Shown here one piece after another: positions 1-10,862 of a stretch of 64,000 nucleotides of DNA. Positions within the stretch are counted from its first letter, which is position 1. Each line of letters begins with the position of its first letter. A program made the translations under genes and the position numbers. The notes beneath the pieces are model-generated. The model searched no databases. It was given only the letters and a program-made list of their open reading frames with translations, and was not told the origin of the DNA. Source of the stretch: Chloranthus sessilifolius (lineage: Eukaryota; Streptophyta; Magnoliopsida; Chloranthales; Chloranthaceae); assembly GCA_021018995.1 (NCBI GenBank), contig CM037588.1, forward strand, positions 150,865,725 through 150,929,724, given 5' to 3'.

Positions 1-666
1 TATACTCCTTGTTCTGTAAAACTATTGTGAACCATTAAACCGGACTGTTTGACCGCTAAACCGCTCAAACTTGACCGGTTATAGAACCGCGATTCTTAAT
101 ATTTTACAACGAGAATCGAGAATCGAGTATCTTTAAAATCGGTGCAAAAGATATTGAGTGGGTTGTGTTATATACCACCGATAAACTAGTGATGAACACG
201 CGCATGGAACCGTTGATTGTCTTGAATCAGACGATGGAGATCGTTTTCATCTCAATCTTTCACAAAATTGATCTTGAGATCATAACGCACCTGTCAGACG
301 GCTATATCTTGATTCCATGTGGCACACACATATGCAAAAGTAAGTATGTTATTAAAGTTAAATAATGATTTTCAATGGAGGACATGAGCGTGTTCTTCAC
401 TGTTACCTTATTGGACACAAAAGCAATATAATTATGACTTTATGGGAATAGGAAGAGTTTCCTCCCAGAGTCCTCTTATTGGCTCTTATGTCTTATCATA
501 AGCAAAAAAAAAAGGGAAAGCAACAATGGTCCCCTTCTTCATTGCCTCCCCATTTCCCACTAAAGGTGTGTGGTACTTTTCTCTTTCTCTACTTTTTTTC
601 TTCTACCCTTCATAGCTTGAGTATGTTTACTAATACTCACCAAGTATTATTTATTAATGATATTGG
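1..666. other. Intergenic, no gene recognised
   Basis: AT-rich sequence with short open frames only. The first 120 bases carry scattered AACCGG/CCGGTT and GAATCG words typical of decayed MITEs. The only assignable piece is one arm of a foldback family, listed separately. Confidence 0.6.
205..360. repeat. Single arm of a foldback (long-TIR) repeat family
   Basis: The words GATGGAGATCG, TCTTGAGATCAT, ACCTGTCAGACGG and CTTGATTCCATG occur here in the same order as in the arms of the inverted-repeat element at 28516-28880 and in the tandem block at 32870-33049. No opposing arm is visible nearby, so this looks like a broken or half element. The family name is unknown to me. Confidence 0.5.
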
Positions 667-719
<53 letters not shown>

Positions 720-740
720 TTTTTTTTTTTTTTTTTTTTT
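667..740. repeat. (TAA)n microsatellite followed by poly-T
   Basis: About 17 perfect TAA units (667-719) run directly into a run of about 21 T. Replication slippage is expected here. The pairing of a simple repeat with a homopolymer often marks an old retroposon tail, but no retroposon body is visible. Confidence 0.9.
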
Positions 741-1329
741 GTACATATCAATATGATACATATTTTAATAGATTGATATAAGGTAATTTATTTATTAAAT
801 GTTACATAATTTTTTCTTTACTAATTTTACAATTTTTTATAATTTATATTTTTTATTTAATTGTTTACAATTTTATTAGTGATATTATGGTTCTTTTGTG
901 ATTTGACCGCAGTTGATACGGTATTAATCGAATCAGTCCCTTTTATGGTTTGAAGTCAGATTCAATTTAAAAAAATTAATTTTAATTAGGTTGAACTAAT
1001 TTGAACCAAACAAGTCCCTTTTACCGTTCGAGCTCTGATCCAGTTTTAAAAACATTGGTTGTTATTCACTGTGGCTGTTCTTTCGCTAGATTTAGGTAAA
1101 CAATTTTTTTTCGTTTTTGGCATAACAGCCAAAAATAGGATTTATGTTGGACAGCGATAGTCCATAAAAAGTCATTTCAATCCTATATAGAAGGTTTAAT
1201 ATTATTTAAAAGACCACATAACTTCTGCCAAAAAAAAAAACAAAAAAAAGACCACAAAACTCTTTTAAAGACAGGCTCGGCTTTTCAATGACCGATTTCG
1301 TCTCTCATCAGGCCTGATACATCTTCTTA
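741..1329. other. Intergenic, no gene recognised
   Basis: AT-rich sequence with homopolymer runs. At 900-1060 there are degenerate words (GTCCCTTTTA twice, GTTTTAAAAACATTGGTT at the end) that resemble the end of an old hAT-type MITE. No boundary could be fixed. Confidence 0.5.
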
Positions 1330-1337
1330 CTTCTTAG

Positions 1338-1546
1338 CATGGATCAAAATGTCGGAAAACTAGTACGTATCATCCGGTTGGAAAACCGGTACGTATCGGA
1401 CGATACGTATCGGTACCGGTTTGTATCGAACGATACATTGAATGTAGCGTTCGATACATACCATACAATTGAATGTATCGAACGATACATTCAATGTATC
1501 GTTCATGTCTGATACCGATACGTATCGTTCGATATGTTGACCCATG
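1338..1546. mobile_element. hAT-like MITE, 209 bp, copy 1
   Basis: The element starts CATGGATCAA and ends TTGACCCATG, giving a terminal inverted repeat with one mismatch in ten. It is flanked by a perfect 8-bp direct repeat CTTCTTAG (1330-1337 and 1547-1554). Eight-base duplications and CA...TG ends are typical of the hAT superfamily. The interior is almost entirely GATACGTATCG, CGATACAT and ATGTATCG words that can fold on themselves. There is no coding capacity. Related elements are at 2243, 32418 and 57588. Confidence 0.7.
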
Positions 1547-1554
1547 CTTCTTAG

Positions 1555-2234
1555 TGCCCGTGCAGTTGATTGTGAGGAGTTAGTTCCAATTTGGTCTCTC
1601 AGAATCCATTCGATCCAGTCAAACTGCGTTATTGCATACGAGGGTTGGGCAGGCTCATATCCACTTTTGGCTAAAGCCCAACGGTACGCGTAACACCAAA
1701 AAAGTGATTGGCTCGCGTAATAGCCTCCCGAAATGCGTCTTCTAGCGGGAATACGAGTAATCCCTAAGCTAAGATGTGTCTTGTCCTTTATTCCAGTGAG
1801 GTGATTAGTAGAAATGATGCCACCCCATTCAACTCCTCACAGAATAGTCCTTTCTTGCATTCAACGAGGTTGACTATGAATGTGGAACTCTTAAGTGCAC
1901 GGCATAAGTCCATAACAAAAACAAAATCTGTATCCAGTAGGAGTGGAACGCATCCGCTTCAATCCTCTTCCATCTTTAGACTACAAAATAGTAGGTAGGT
2001 TACTGACAGGTGTTTTAAAACAATAAGAGCATGGCATGTTGAAAAATCCTATCTCATGGTACAAGTTATCTAACATCTAAGCATGAAAAGCAGTAATCCA
2101 TGAACCACTTTTTGACGAAAAAATCTCTTAAAGTGGTGGATGATGGATCCATACTATGGGTGCACCTTAAGGCGATCTTGAACATGGATTCCAAACTGCA
2201 AACCATATTTGAACAGAAAAAGAGATCTATCACA
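1555..2234. other. Intergenic, no gene recognised
   Basis: No open frame with recognisable similarity and no clear repeat. Base composition is more even than in the flanking MITEs. Confidence 0.5.
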
Positions 2235-2242
2235 GTTCTACA

Positions 2243-2550
2243 CAGAACTTTAAAATCCAAGGTCCTAAGCTGATATATATATCGGATTTGTATCGGCCAA
2301 ACCTGCCAATATTAAAGGACCTTTTTTTTATTTTAGTATATTTAAAATATATATATAATAATTTAAAACAAAAAATTTGGCCAAAAGACATTTTTGGCAT
2401 TATAATCCGGTTCATATCGGCCAATATGACCGGATATGGGCCGATATTTGACCCTATAACAAATCGAGGGTGTAGACGGTGGGTGGGGGTATTCTAACCT
2501 GGTGCAGATAGATCCATATGTGTCAGATATGGCCGATATTTAAAGCCATG
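2243..2550. mobile_element. hAT-like MITE, 308 bp, copy 2
   Basis: The element starts CAGAACTTTAAA and ends TTTAAAGCCATG, so nine of the terminal twelve bases are inverted. A perfect 8-bp duplication GTTCTACA flanks it (2235-2242 and 2551-2558). The body has repeated ATCGGCC/GGCCGATAT words and an AT-rich centre, like copy 1. It lies about 80 bp beyond the stop codon of the F-box/LRR exon, possibly in that gene's 3' flank. Confidence 0.7.
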
Positions 2551-2632
2551 GTTCTACATATTCACCCTGTACATTCATTCAGTAATAAAAGCAGAGCTAA
2601 GAAACCAAAGCCAATATACAAGTGCCTTGCCA

Positions 2633-3209
2633 TTACAATTTGCACAAAAAAGGAAACCCATTGAATACAGCAAGGATCAAGCAAACCTTCATCGTCCTCC
2701 TAATCATAATCCCCGTGAAAACAAGAACACGGCCCAATACCGAACTCAAAATAATCTTCGGACAGTGTGGACAAAACCAGGCCTTTTCCTCTTCAAATGG
2801 TCCTCTGTCAGACCGGAAACTCCTCAAATGGGCAGCTCTCTTCTGAACCTCGGATTCGAGCCCCATTTTCCCACAACCTGTAATATTGAGACTCTCGAGC
2901 TCTCTGCAGCCTTTGAGAATGATAAGCAAGGTTTCATAGGAAAATAAGGAGAACGAGAGATCTAGAGATTTGATTTTTGGGAGCCATTCAACAATGGCAT
3001 CAGCAGCACTCATGGGTATTTTATTAAAAGCTCTCAAATGAGTAAAGTTTCTGCAGTTGCAATTAATTTGCTGCAGAATTTCCGAGTGAAGGGAATATTC
3101 GTCGACGTCCATGCCTTCTAGCCCTTTCCATTTGCCTATCGCCTGGCGGAGGCCTTCCTTAGATATCATGGTCGGAAGCCTCAAATAGAAGAACTTCAGA
3201 TCAGGGCAC
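2633..3209 (-). CDS. F-box/LRR-repeat protein, last exon (F-box exon not found)
   Basis: A minus-strand open frame encodes leucine-rich-repeat sequence of the plant F-box/LRR type, resembling the At3g48880-like group. Repeats include LKFFYLRLPTMISKEG, FTHLRAFNKI, IKSLDLSFSLFSYETLLIIL and LESLNITGC, the usual 'category of L, C and D/S' spacing. Such proteins are substrate receptors of SCF ubiquitin ligases: the F-box binds SKP1 and the LRRs choose the target. A splice acceptor TTTGCAG at about 3210-3216 fits the start of the exon, so the frame seems to be the 3' exon, ending in a stop at 2633. No F-box was found on the minus strand upstream (higher coordinates), where a TRIM, a LINE and other elements lie. 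Either the intron is long or the 5' part is lost. The last 45 or so residues look less conserved and may be read-through into non-family sequence. Confidence 0.6.
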
Positions 3210-3484
3210 CTGCAAACAGCAATTGTATGTTCAGTAATCAATTTTTGTCACGTTTTTGTCGCCCTCGTTTATGAATTCTGTTGATTACAAGTCACCTCTA
3301 CAAAACCACAGATTTTGTTGGGCTGGTTTGTCCCAAATATGACCTATATTAGTAAGGTGATTAATAACACCTTAATAAAATGTCAAAGATGATAATAGAC
3401 TGAGGCTCTGAAATAAGTTGGAACTCAATTAAAGAATACCAGAGAGATGCATAGCTGGAGAAATAAGCAATAATTGATGATAAT

Positions 3485-3733
3485 TGTTAGAAGAGTCCCA
3501 CATTCCCTGTGGGCTTGGAGGTCTTGGCTATATATAATTTGGGCACTCCTCACCTTACAAGTCAGTTTTATCAGGTTGAGTTAGGCCCGTTGGATTTATT
3601 ATCATGGATCAGAGCAGGTATTTCTCCACTCCACGTCACCCAATTCAATTGTCCATGTGATTTGACTTGGCTCTATCCTGCCAACAGCAGGGGCGTGTTA
3701 GAATAGTCCCACATTGCCTGTGGGCTTGGAGCG
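3485..3733 (+). mobile_element. TRIM, decayed copy (3' LTR truncated)
   Basis: A miniature LTR element of the same family as the intact one at 42206-42536. The 5' LTR is 3485-3604 (TGTTAGAAGAGTCCCACATT...), the primer-site relic TGGATCAGAGCAGG starts at 3605, and a purine stretch GGGGCG precedes a second TGTTAGAATAGTCCC at 3696. Homology stops after about 38 bases of the 3' LTR. There is no coding capacity. The open frame that crosses it is not a gene. Confidence 0.75.
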
Positions 3734-4219
3734 ATTATAATTTCAGTGTTTCGGTGTGGAATGACTATATATACTAGATTGCTCACTTATTTATTAACGA
3801 ATTATTAACTAACCTCATTACAAGATTATATATGTACAAAAAGGACTTATTATATATAAATTAGTATGCTTTAAATATCATATTTATATTTAAGCATATT
3901 TTTTGCTTTAAATACCCTTTTTACAATCATAACTCCACAAAGTCAAACAATCATTATTTTTTAAACCCAATCTTCATTAGACTACCATCAAAACATCCTA
4001 GAAACGAGCTAACTTAGAAGAATAAAATTTCCAAGTATTTAAGATTTGATTAGCAATGCCTAAATGTTTTTGTGCTAGCCTGAAATCACCTATCTAGTTA
4101 TCCCATTGTGTTTTCGTATTGATTAAAAAACAAGTAAAAAAAGTATCAAATAATATGTATTGCAATCTAATATTTGTCAGTAAGAAGCCCTTAAGAGTCA
4201 TAATATATGAAAGGTAAAA
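3734..4219. other. Intergenic, no gene recognised
   Basis: AT-rich sequence, nothing recognisable; possibly the intron or 5' side of the F-box/LRR locus if that gene is intact. Confidence 0.4.
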
Positions 4220-4670
4220 ATCCCTAATTGAGGGTAGGGTCACCCTTATCAAGGCTGTTATGTCAAACATCCCAATCTATCGCTTGTCTATGTTGCAATG
4301 TCCTGCAGATGCAGCAAATAAGTTGAGTAGTCTCATGCAAAATTTCTTGTCGAGCAGAAGTAATGAAGGCAACAAAATACACCTTATTAACTGGTATGTG
4401 GCTTGTTTTCGAAGAGGGATGCCAGCCTGGGTATTCGAAGAATTAGACGAATAGTTTCGACCTCACTTGGCAAGTGGCTATGGAAGATTGGCAGTGATCA
4501 TGATGACTATAGGGATAGCTGTGACGGCAAAACTAGAGACAACAAAATCTGTTTCTGGAAAACATTTCGCTTGGAGAGATGTCGCTGAAGGCTAATTTCA
4601 GCAACCTATTCCAGTTTACAGTAAATAAAGAAGCTAAAGGGGGGAGATGGTGAATATCTCTCTATGTCAT
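4220..4670 (+). pseudogene. LINE (L1-type) ORF2 C-terminal relic
   Basis: The stretch between reverse transcriptase and the zf-RVT domain is recognisable. RVTLIKA-like sequence leads into MSNIPIYRLSMLQCPADAANK, then LMQNFLS and HLINWYVAC. A frame change follows, into LGIRRIRR and LGKWLWKIG, then KANFSNLFQF. These are standard landmarks of plant L1 ORF2 after the RT domain. At least one frameshift separates the two halves, so it is dead. No poly-A tail or target duplication could be assigned because the 150-bp CACTA element follows closely. Confidence 0.7.
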
Positions 4671-4754
4671 ACTATTTTGGGATATTAGATTGTGCCGCAA
4701 TCAATGTTACCCAGACACGTAACATAGGTGCCAAGTGTCAAAGTGTCATTAGAT

Positions 4755-4904
4755 CACTACAAAAAACAAGACTATTAGCGGCAGCCAAAAACTGCCGCTA
4801 TTAACCAAAAAACTGCTGCTAATACCCTTGTCGCTAATAGTCTTAATAGTTTTTTTATTAATAGCGACAGTTTTTTGGAGCTAATAGTTTTATGCTTTGT
4901 AGTA
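4755..4904. mobile_element. Miniature CACTA element, 150 bp
   Basis: It begins CACTACAAAAAAC and ends GCTTTGTAGTA, the inverted CACTA terminus with the last base changed. A 3-bp duplication GAT flanks it (4752-4754 and 4905-4907), as expected for CACTA (En/Spm) transposons. Subterminal TATTAGCGGCAG / CTGCCGCTATTA words are inverted copies, so the whole element can fold into a hairpin. It has no coding capacity. Confidence 0.85.
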
Positions 4905-4907
4905 GAT

Positions 4908-5501
4908 GTTTGGCACGCAAATTTCTAAAAATTCCAATACGGCGGTACAGCCTTGAGAGAAATAAATAAAAAAGGAAAACATAACATATATAGGAAAAAA
5001 TTAAAATTGAAGGGAAATCTTAGAGAGCCAAATGAAATATGTAATGAAAAGACACATAATGTATGTCATGAACATAAATGAAAGTATTATAAATTATACA
5101 AGTAGTTATCAAGGACCCAAGGTTTTTATTTTATGAGTTACTAAACTTTACATATTTTTTTTTATAAAATGACAATTCATTTTATCGTGTCAAAGCAAGG
5201 AACATTTTGATGATATTATGTAATATATTCATACATATCTAGAAGTATTGTGCTGTGTTGAGGGGTATCCAAGTGCTACCAAGTATCGACATGTAAAAAA
5301 TCTCAAAAGTAGAAGTGCCTAGGCAAGACTGCCTGCAATCTCTGAGTGAAACCAACTCTTTTGTAGAGTTATTGGTGTGTCCTTCCTAAGATGCCTTGGA
5401 ATTCTAACCGAAAAGTATTTATACAGTCATGCTCTGAATTTTTTTTCCGAAGATCATTGATAGAATGGGCTATGGAAAACTAAAGCTCCTATCAAGGTTT
5501 T
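4908..5501. other. Intergenic, no gene recognised
   Basis: AT-rich sequence without an assignable feature. Confidence 0.5.
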
Positions 5502-5504
5502 TAT

Positions 5505-5837
5505 GGCTGCGTATGGCATAGCTCTCTGCTAACCCCTGCTATAAGAGAGTTCACTTGCTTTAGCAGGTTCTTATCCTCTTTGCTAACATCCTGATACCTG
5601 CTTTAGCAAGATTTTATGCAAGATTTACCTGTTCAACAATTCTACCCTCTTCTCTGCTCACTCCTTGTCAGAGCAGATTTTATTTGCTCTGGTAGGGAGT
5701 TAGTAGAGAGCAGGGAGGTTGCTGTTAGAGCAGATAAATCCTCCTTTATAGGGAGTTAGACAAGAGAATATGAACCGACTAAAGAAGGTGAACTCTCCTA
5801 TGGTAGGGGCTAGTAGGGAGCTATGCCATACGCAGCC
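5505..5837. mobile_element. PIF/Harbinger-like MITE, 333 bp
   Basis: Inverted termini of about 48 bp begin GGCTGCGTATGGCATAGCTC and return as GAGCTATGCCATACGCAGCC. The flanking triplet is TAT on both sides (5502-5504, 5838-5840). The interior matches the element at 28149-28510 word for word in many places (GCTTTAGCAGGTTC, GAGCAGATTTTATTTGCT, GTTAGAGCAG). The 28-kb copy has the classical TAA target. Confidence 0.8.
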
Positions 5838-5840
5838 TAT

Positions 5841-7759
5841 GTTGAACTAATGCATGCTGAAACTATGGATCTACTCATTCACTTCCTGTTAGCGACAGTC
5901 CTATGGGCTCACCTCCTCCAGCTTTCCAACTGTATGAAATGTGTACCTAACCATTGCAAAGAGATTTTATCGGCACCATTTTTCGGATGGGAGTAAAGCT
6001 GAAGGTCCTAGTCGTAGCCATTTTTCGGTCCCTTCCGTTGGAAAGGAATATGAAGATTTTGACGGAAAAAGAATCTCAATCCAAGCGGTGATTCAAACTA
6101 GCGAAAACAACTTCTTCACTTGGTTACCACCAAAAGTTTTTCAGGTTGATCCACAATAGATAGGACAGTTTTGAGCCTAGCTCTCTCGTTAGCTGAAGTC
6201 CTTATATTATTATGTTTCTGTATCTTGTATGCTCATCTGGTGCAATCCTTATTTTATTTTTTATCCTTTTTCCAAAGTGAATTTTGGAACACCTAAATAG
6301 TGAAATATGAAAATTATAGGTAAGGTGATGATAAATGTTTGAAAGCTCAACTCACACTCAAACTAAGAATACAAAGACTATGTGAGGTGACTTGCAAATG
6401 AGGACCTCTACCTTATTTATAGTTTATCAAGTGTATAATGGACGGTATAAGATTGGTTCATGTGTCATTCATCCAATGATTGGGAATGTTCTAGAGTTTT
6501 CTCTAGAAGCTTTTCCATCATTCCATTTTCTACACTCTTTCTAGGACTTTTCTCCAGGTTTCTAGAATCTTCCTTAGAGTCCTCCCATATACCTTCTTTC
6601 CTCTAAAAGCTTCTCCATCCTTCCCTTTTCTACATTCTTCCTAGGACTTTTCTCTAGGTTTTTAAAGTCTTCCTTAGAGCCTTCTTAACATTATCATGAG
6701 TTTAGATAAATGCATTGGGCTTCTACTTTCTTTGGACTAAAATAAAATAAATAGATTGGGCTAGGGTTGATTGTCAGCAGGTTTTACTTGCTTGATGCCG
6801 GAGATTGACTCATGCACTTATCTTAGTGCACATGCTTTGTGCATAATACAAACGTTTGAGAGAGGGTTCTTTAGGAGAGAAAAGCAGGCACCCTTTCATC
6901 GCTCTCCTTCTCTCTATCCCAAGAGATGGCATTAGGTGCCCCACTTAATACACAAAAAGCATTGATCTCTCTCCGTGGCTATCATCCAGTCAGTGCATAC
7001 GCATACGTTGGATGATGATCTATATAATGGTAGAGTCAACACGTGCCACCATGTGACGCCAAAAATGGAGACACAGGTAAAACAATATAAATGGCCTGTT
7101 TACTTTCAAGAATGAATGCATAAGTTACACAAATTTCAACTCTAAGAAGAAAAATGCCCCTTTAATTTGTCTTCTACATTTTTTTATTTTTTTGATTGTT
7201 ATAAAAAAAGAAAAAAAAATTGTTTTGCCCTCTCTCAAAACTATTCTCTATTCAATGACGTGTGGCAACACCACATCTTCATTGGATAGGATACCTCTAT
7301 TTGCACCAACCAAAACTCTAGAAGCACACACCTAGCCCACCTGCAGATAATTTGACAGGTGGGTGAAAACAAAGCTACCTTATGGGATATTTTCCTTAAA
7401 AAATGTCCACATCTCAATAGTGAAAATTATTTAAAGATCAATCACTTAATCCAATCTTCATATAAACAAAGTTATAGTTTAGAAGCAAATCACTGAAAAT
7501 TACAATCAACTAAAGTATATAGTGCCCCAGTCCAGGCACCAAACTGGTGTTTGGGGTGCCACATGTAACACCAATATAACCTAGGAATAGCCAAGAACGT
7601 TAGTCTAGATCTAGCGTCACATGGCTCTTCTTCATTTTAGGTTTGTTTGCATCTCCCACCTAAACTGTGCATTGCACAAGGTTCCTGCCAATGCGAATCT
7701 AATTAAAGAGCATGGTTATCCCAACAAGCAAATCTCCTTCATCTTAATATTTGATGTCG
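5841..7759. other. Intergenic, no gene recognised
   Basis: A 72-codon open frame at 5941-6159 has no recognisable domain. A tandem duplication of roughly 115 bp lies at about 6485-6695 (two copies of the block CTAGGACTTTTCT...CCTTAGAG). At 7525-7562 a GGCACC...GGTGTTTGGGGTGCC hairpin is visible. No gene or assignable transposon otherwise. Confidence 0.5.
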
Positions 7760-7764
7760 GAGTT

Positions 7765-8390
7765 TGTAACGGCTAAATATCGTATCATAATAACAATAAA
7801 TGATATGGGAAATATTTTGCATTAAGCAACGGAAGTGACGAGATAACAATAATGAGGACCTATTCGAGGAAATCCTAGGTCCCACAAGAAAGTCCCACTA
7901 ACAATCAACCTCCTCCTGTTAGGCCATCAAGTCCCTATTTAAATTACATTAGAGTTCAAGGTCTGAGGACATTTTTAACCCAATACAAATATCATCATGA
8001 AACCCGGAAATGAACCACCCAGTTAGATACATTTGGGGGACTTGATTTGCTAATCTTTCAAATTGTGCCTGATATGGTGAACCGATGTTTCTTTCCGCAA
8101 CTTAGATCGTGCCCCGTTGGGTTAATCAATCTTTGAAGTGACAAATCGGATACAGATGGTCTTCTTGAATTGATCCCAAGCATAGTTACCAAAAATGACT
8201 TTTTAAAAATAAAACTCATTTTAAATGCATTTTTTTATTTATGTCACTAATAAATATTTTCATTACTTTTTCCAATTGTTTCCCAAATTTTACTGATCTT
8301 TTTATTGGAAATTTTAAAATCTAAGCTCGAATCACACGATCAAATATACATCTTGATAAGAACATGTGTACCTTGTATTTAATTTCGGGT
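7765..8390 (-). repeat. Ty3-type LTR (3' LTR of a minus-strand relic)
   Basis: The sequence from TGTAACGGCTAAATATC (7765) matches, with changes, the stretch that begins at 10632 next to a primer-binding site. Shared landmarks are GTGACGAGATAACAATAATG, TTAGGCCATCAAGTCCCTATTTAAAT and AGTCCCA. The element therefore reads on the minus strand, with its 5' LTR at 10632 and its 3' LTR here. The upper limit is uncertain because a Copia relic follows. Confidence 0.55.
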
Positions 8391-10316
8391 TGATGTGCTA
8401 TTGATCTCTGCAAGAGAATCCGAGTCCACATTACCTCTCGTCTTCTCTAAGTTTAGCCTCTAGATGGGAATGTATTAGGGTTAGAAGAAGAGGGGACTAG
8501 GGTTAGAAGAAGAGGGGACGGTGATCTCCTTATATAGCCACTTGTCTTTCCTAACCCATCAAGGAAAGAGAGTGGAGACATATTACTTATATTAGGGAAC
8601 TACTTGCTTCCTATCACCTCGAGATACGTGTGATCAAAGGTCCAACCCAATTTTTAGTAGAAACCCAAAGATGGGTTAAGGTGTTGACCATAAAAATCCA
8701 ACATTCTCCCACTTGGTCTATACCTTAACTCATCTAAACATAATTTTGAAAAAGACTCTGAGCTGACAAACTTTGAAAAGCGGATGACCATCCATTTTAT
8801 ATTTTGAAAAATCATTGACCTCCACTACCTCGACGCTTCGTAACAATCACCCAAATTCAATAACAATATCAGTAAAGGATCATGACGCACAGGGTATTTC
8901 ATCTTACAAATCGACACTAGGCAATCCATGGTCACAAAACTACCATCATTAATGAACTTAAGTCTTTGCTTAGTGATACCAGACAACGCACACATATGTC
9001 GTACCTATATTTGTTCAACTTCATACCGCAGGGCATGCCTCTCTGATATTTTACTGGCTCTCTGCCTGTGACTCACGTTACCAATCTAACAGAAAGAAAG
9101 CTTACCGATGTGGTGTCTAATCACATCTAGCCCAAGCAAATTAGGAAAATTGAGATCTAACTTCACCACTCTGCCATGTGATACAATCCTTATGCAGATG
9201 GTCAGAGTATAATTACATGTACCCTCAATAACATGTACACAATTTCATACGATGAGTCAGTTATAATATATATTTGAAAACTCATCAATCCAAGCTAATT
9301 ATCTCCCACTGATTTGCCCATTCATAATAGCAATTAATGAACAACAGGAATGATTTGATATCAACTATTTATAATCATTTAATTAAACTTATGCAAACCA
9401 AGTCTATCAAAATAAATGTCAAAGTACTAACTAATGCCGTACAAAAATAAATGACGAAAATGTGATTTCAGTTATGAGACTTTCTCGGACTGAGATGTTC
9501 CTCTTTTGACCTGCTTCAATAGATCTTTAAATATAAAGCAGTCCCTCTGAAGATGTCCCTTTTGCTTGCAGTGTCAGCATTCTAAATTTCCAGGTTTGAC
9601 TTTCTTATTCGAATTATTCTCTACTCCAGCTCGCTTTCGATTGAAGTTCTGACTATGATTCTTTTTAAAAATCTTTATCAATCACTTTAAATATATATCA
9701 CTAACGATTTAATTAGAATACGTCATGATCATATGTCCTGGAAGATTACGTTATGACCATATGTCACTAAATATTCATCGTGAACTATGACCATATGTCA
9801 CTAACTATTCTTCGAAAATTTAAATTCTGATTTAGGGTCAAATTTGAATTAATTAGAGTGTTAGCTATGAGCAACTTTCACTCTTTGGGACAATCAGTCG
9901 CCATGTCTCAGCATCACCTCTAGGCAGAAACGTTAACATGCAGTTTGTTTCCCATGACAGTGCTTGAGAAAACACGCATAGACTTAATCACTCGTGTTGT
10001 ATGTTTGATCCAGACTCTTCATCAGCTTTGGCCAGAAAGATTGTTTTTCTCTTCCTTACGCACTTATGACTATTCTATTCACCGTACTTAGCCTCTAGAT
10101 GGGAATGTGCTAGGGTTAGAGCAAGAGGGGACGGTGGTCTCCTTATGTAGAAACTTATCTTTCCTAACCCATCAAGGAAAGAGAGTGGAGACATACCACT
10201 TATATTAGGAAATTACTTGCTTCCTATCGCCTCGAGATATGTGTGGCCAAAGGTCCAACCCAATTTTTAATGGAAACTCAAAGATGGGTTAAGGTGTTGA
10301 CCATAAAAATCCAACA
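8391..10316 (-). mobile_element. Deleted Copia retrotransposon nested in the Ty3 relic
   Basis: Two copies of one LTR segment lie at about 8452-8703 and 10088-10316. Both end, on the plus strand, in CCATAAAAATCCAACA, which on the coding strand is the LTR start TGTTGGATTTTTATGG. Next to the left copy is the polypurine tract CCAAGTGGGAGAA (8704-8717, minus). Between the LTRs only part of gag survives; integrase and reverse transcriptase are gone. The left LTR has an internal 22-bp tandem duplication (AGGGTTAGAAGAAGAGGGG, 8478-8523). The 5' LTR looks cut off on its inner side. Confidence 0.65.
9500..9625 (-). pseudogene. Copia gag zinc-knuckle relic
   Basis: On the minus strand the CCHC nucleic-acid-binding knuckle reads C-stop-HCKQKGHLQRDC, preceded by KPGNLE and followed by FIFKDLLKQ. 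The residue after the first cysteine, usually tryptophan in this family, is a TGA stop, so the frame is broken exactly in the knuckle. Confidence 0.7.
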
Positions 10317-10630
10317 CTTTTCGCTTTTTTTTTTATTGCCATGCTGATTTTTTCCTGAATTAGTACTTGGTAAGTATGATCCCAAGTTATTGGACCAAAG
10401 GTGGATGTCATCCACTGATACCATAGAGTCGCATCTCCTTGGAGATGAATAGATTTTAAACTGTTCCGCAATAAAATCTACCCAAACCGAGGTGGATTTT
10501 CCTCTCAGATGCCATGATGCTAGATTTTCCTCCGTTGTCGTCTTGAGTGAATTTACATTTCTTTCGAGTTCCTTGTTCGTTGCGCTGGCGACATGCAGAT
10601 GAAGCTTGAATGAGGCTAGTTTTGATACCA
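10317..10630 (-). pseudogene. Ty3-type gag relic with primer-binding site
   Basis: A minus-strand retrotransposon gag fragment. WVDFIAEQF and, in another frame, HLQGDATLWYQWMTSTFGPITW are the core of the Retrotrans_gag domain. The switch of frame between the two shows a frameshift. About 25 bases upstream the primer-site relic TGGTATCAAAAC abuts the LTR at 10632. The frame used by the longest open reading frame here mixes real and shifted gag. Confidence 0.65.
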
Positions 10631-10631
10631 A

Positions 10632-10862
10632 TTGTAACAATGTATTACGTAAATATCATATGGTAATTATCATATATGATCAACAAAAGTGATGAGATAA
10701 CAATAATGGTTACCTATTTGAGATGGTCCAGTCTCCTAATTCCCACATGGGAGTCCCAACAACAGTCAGCCTCCTTCCATTAGGCCATCAAATCCCTATT
10801 TAAATTGTAATTCATAATACTCTTATCCTACCTACAACCAAAGTTCTAATTTAACTAGATAA
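10632..10862 (-). repeat. Partial 5' LTR of the Ty3 relic
   Basis: Matches the LTR at 7765 (GTGATGAGATAACAATAATG, TTAGGCCATCAAATCCCTATTTAAAT). It is cut at 10863 by the insertion of the large-LTR element, whose 5-bp duplication TGCCT begins there. The rest of the LTR should continue after 21219, but I could not align it by eye. Confidence 0.5.

Noticed and set aside
3509..3706. 65-codon frame as a gene
   Set aside because: Lies entirely inside the TRIM.
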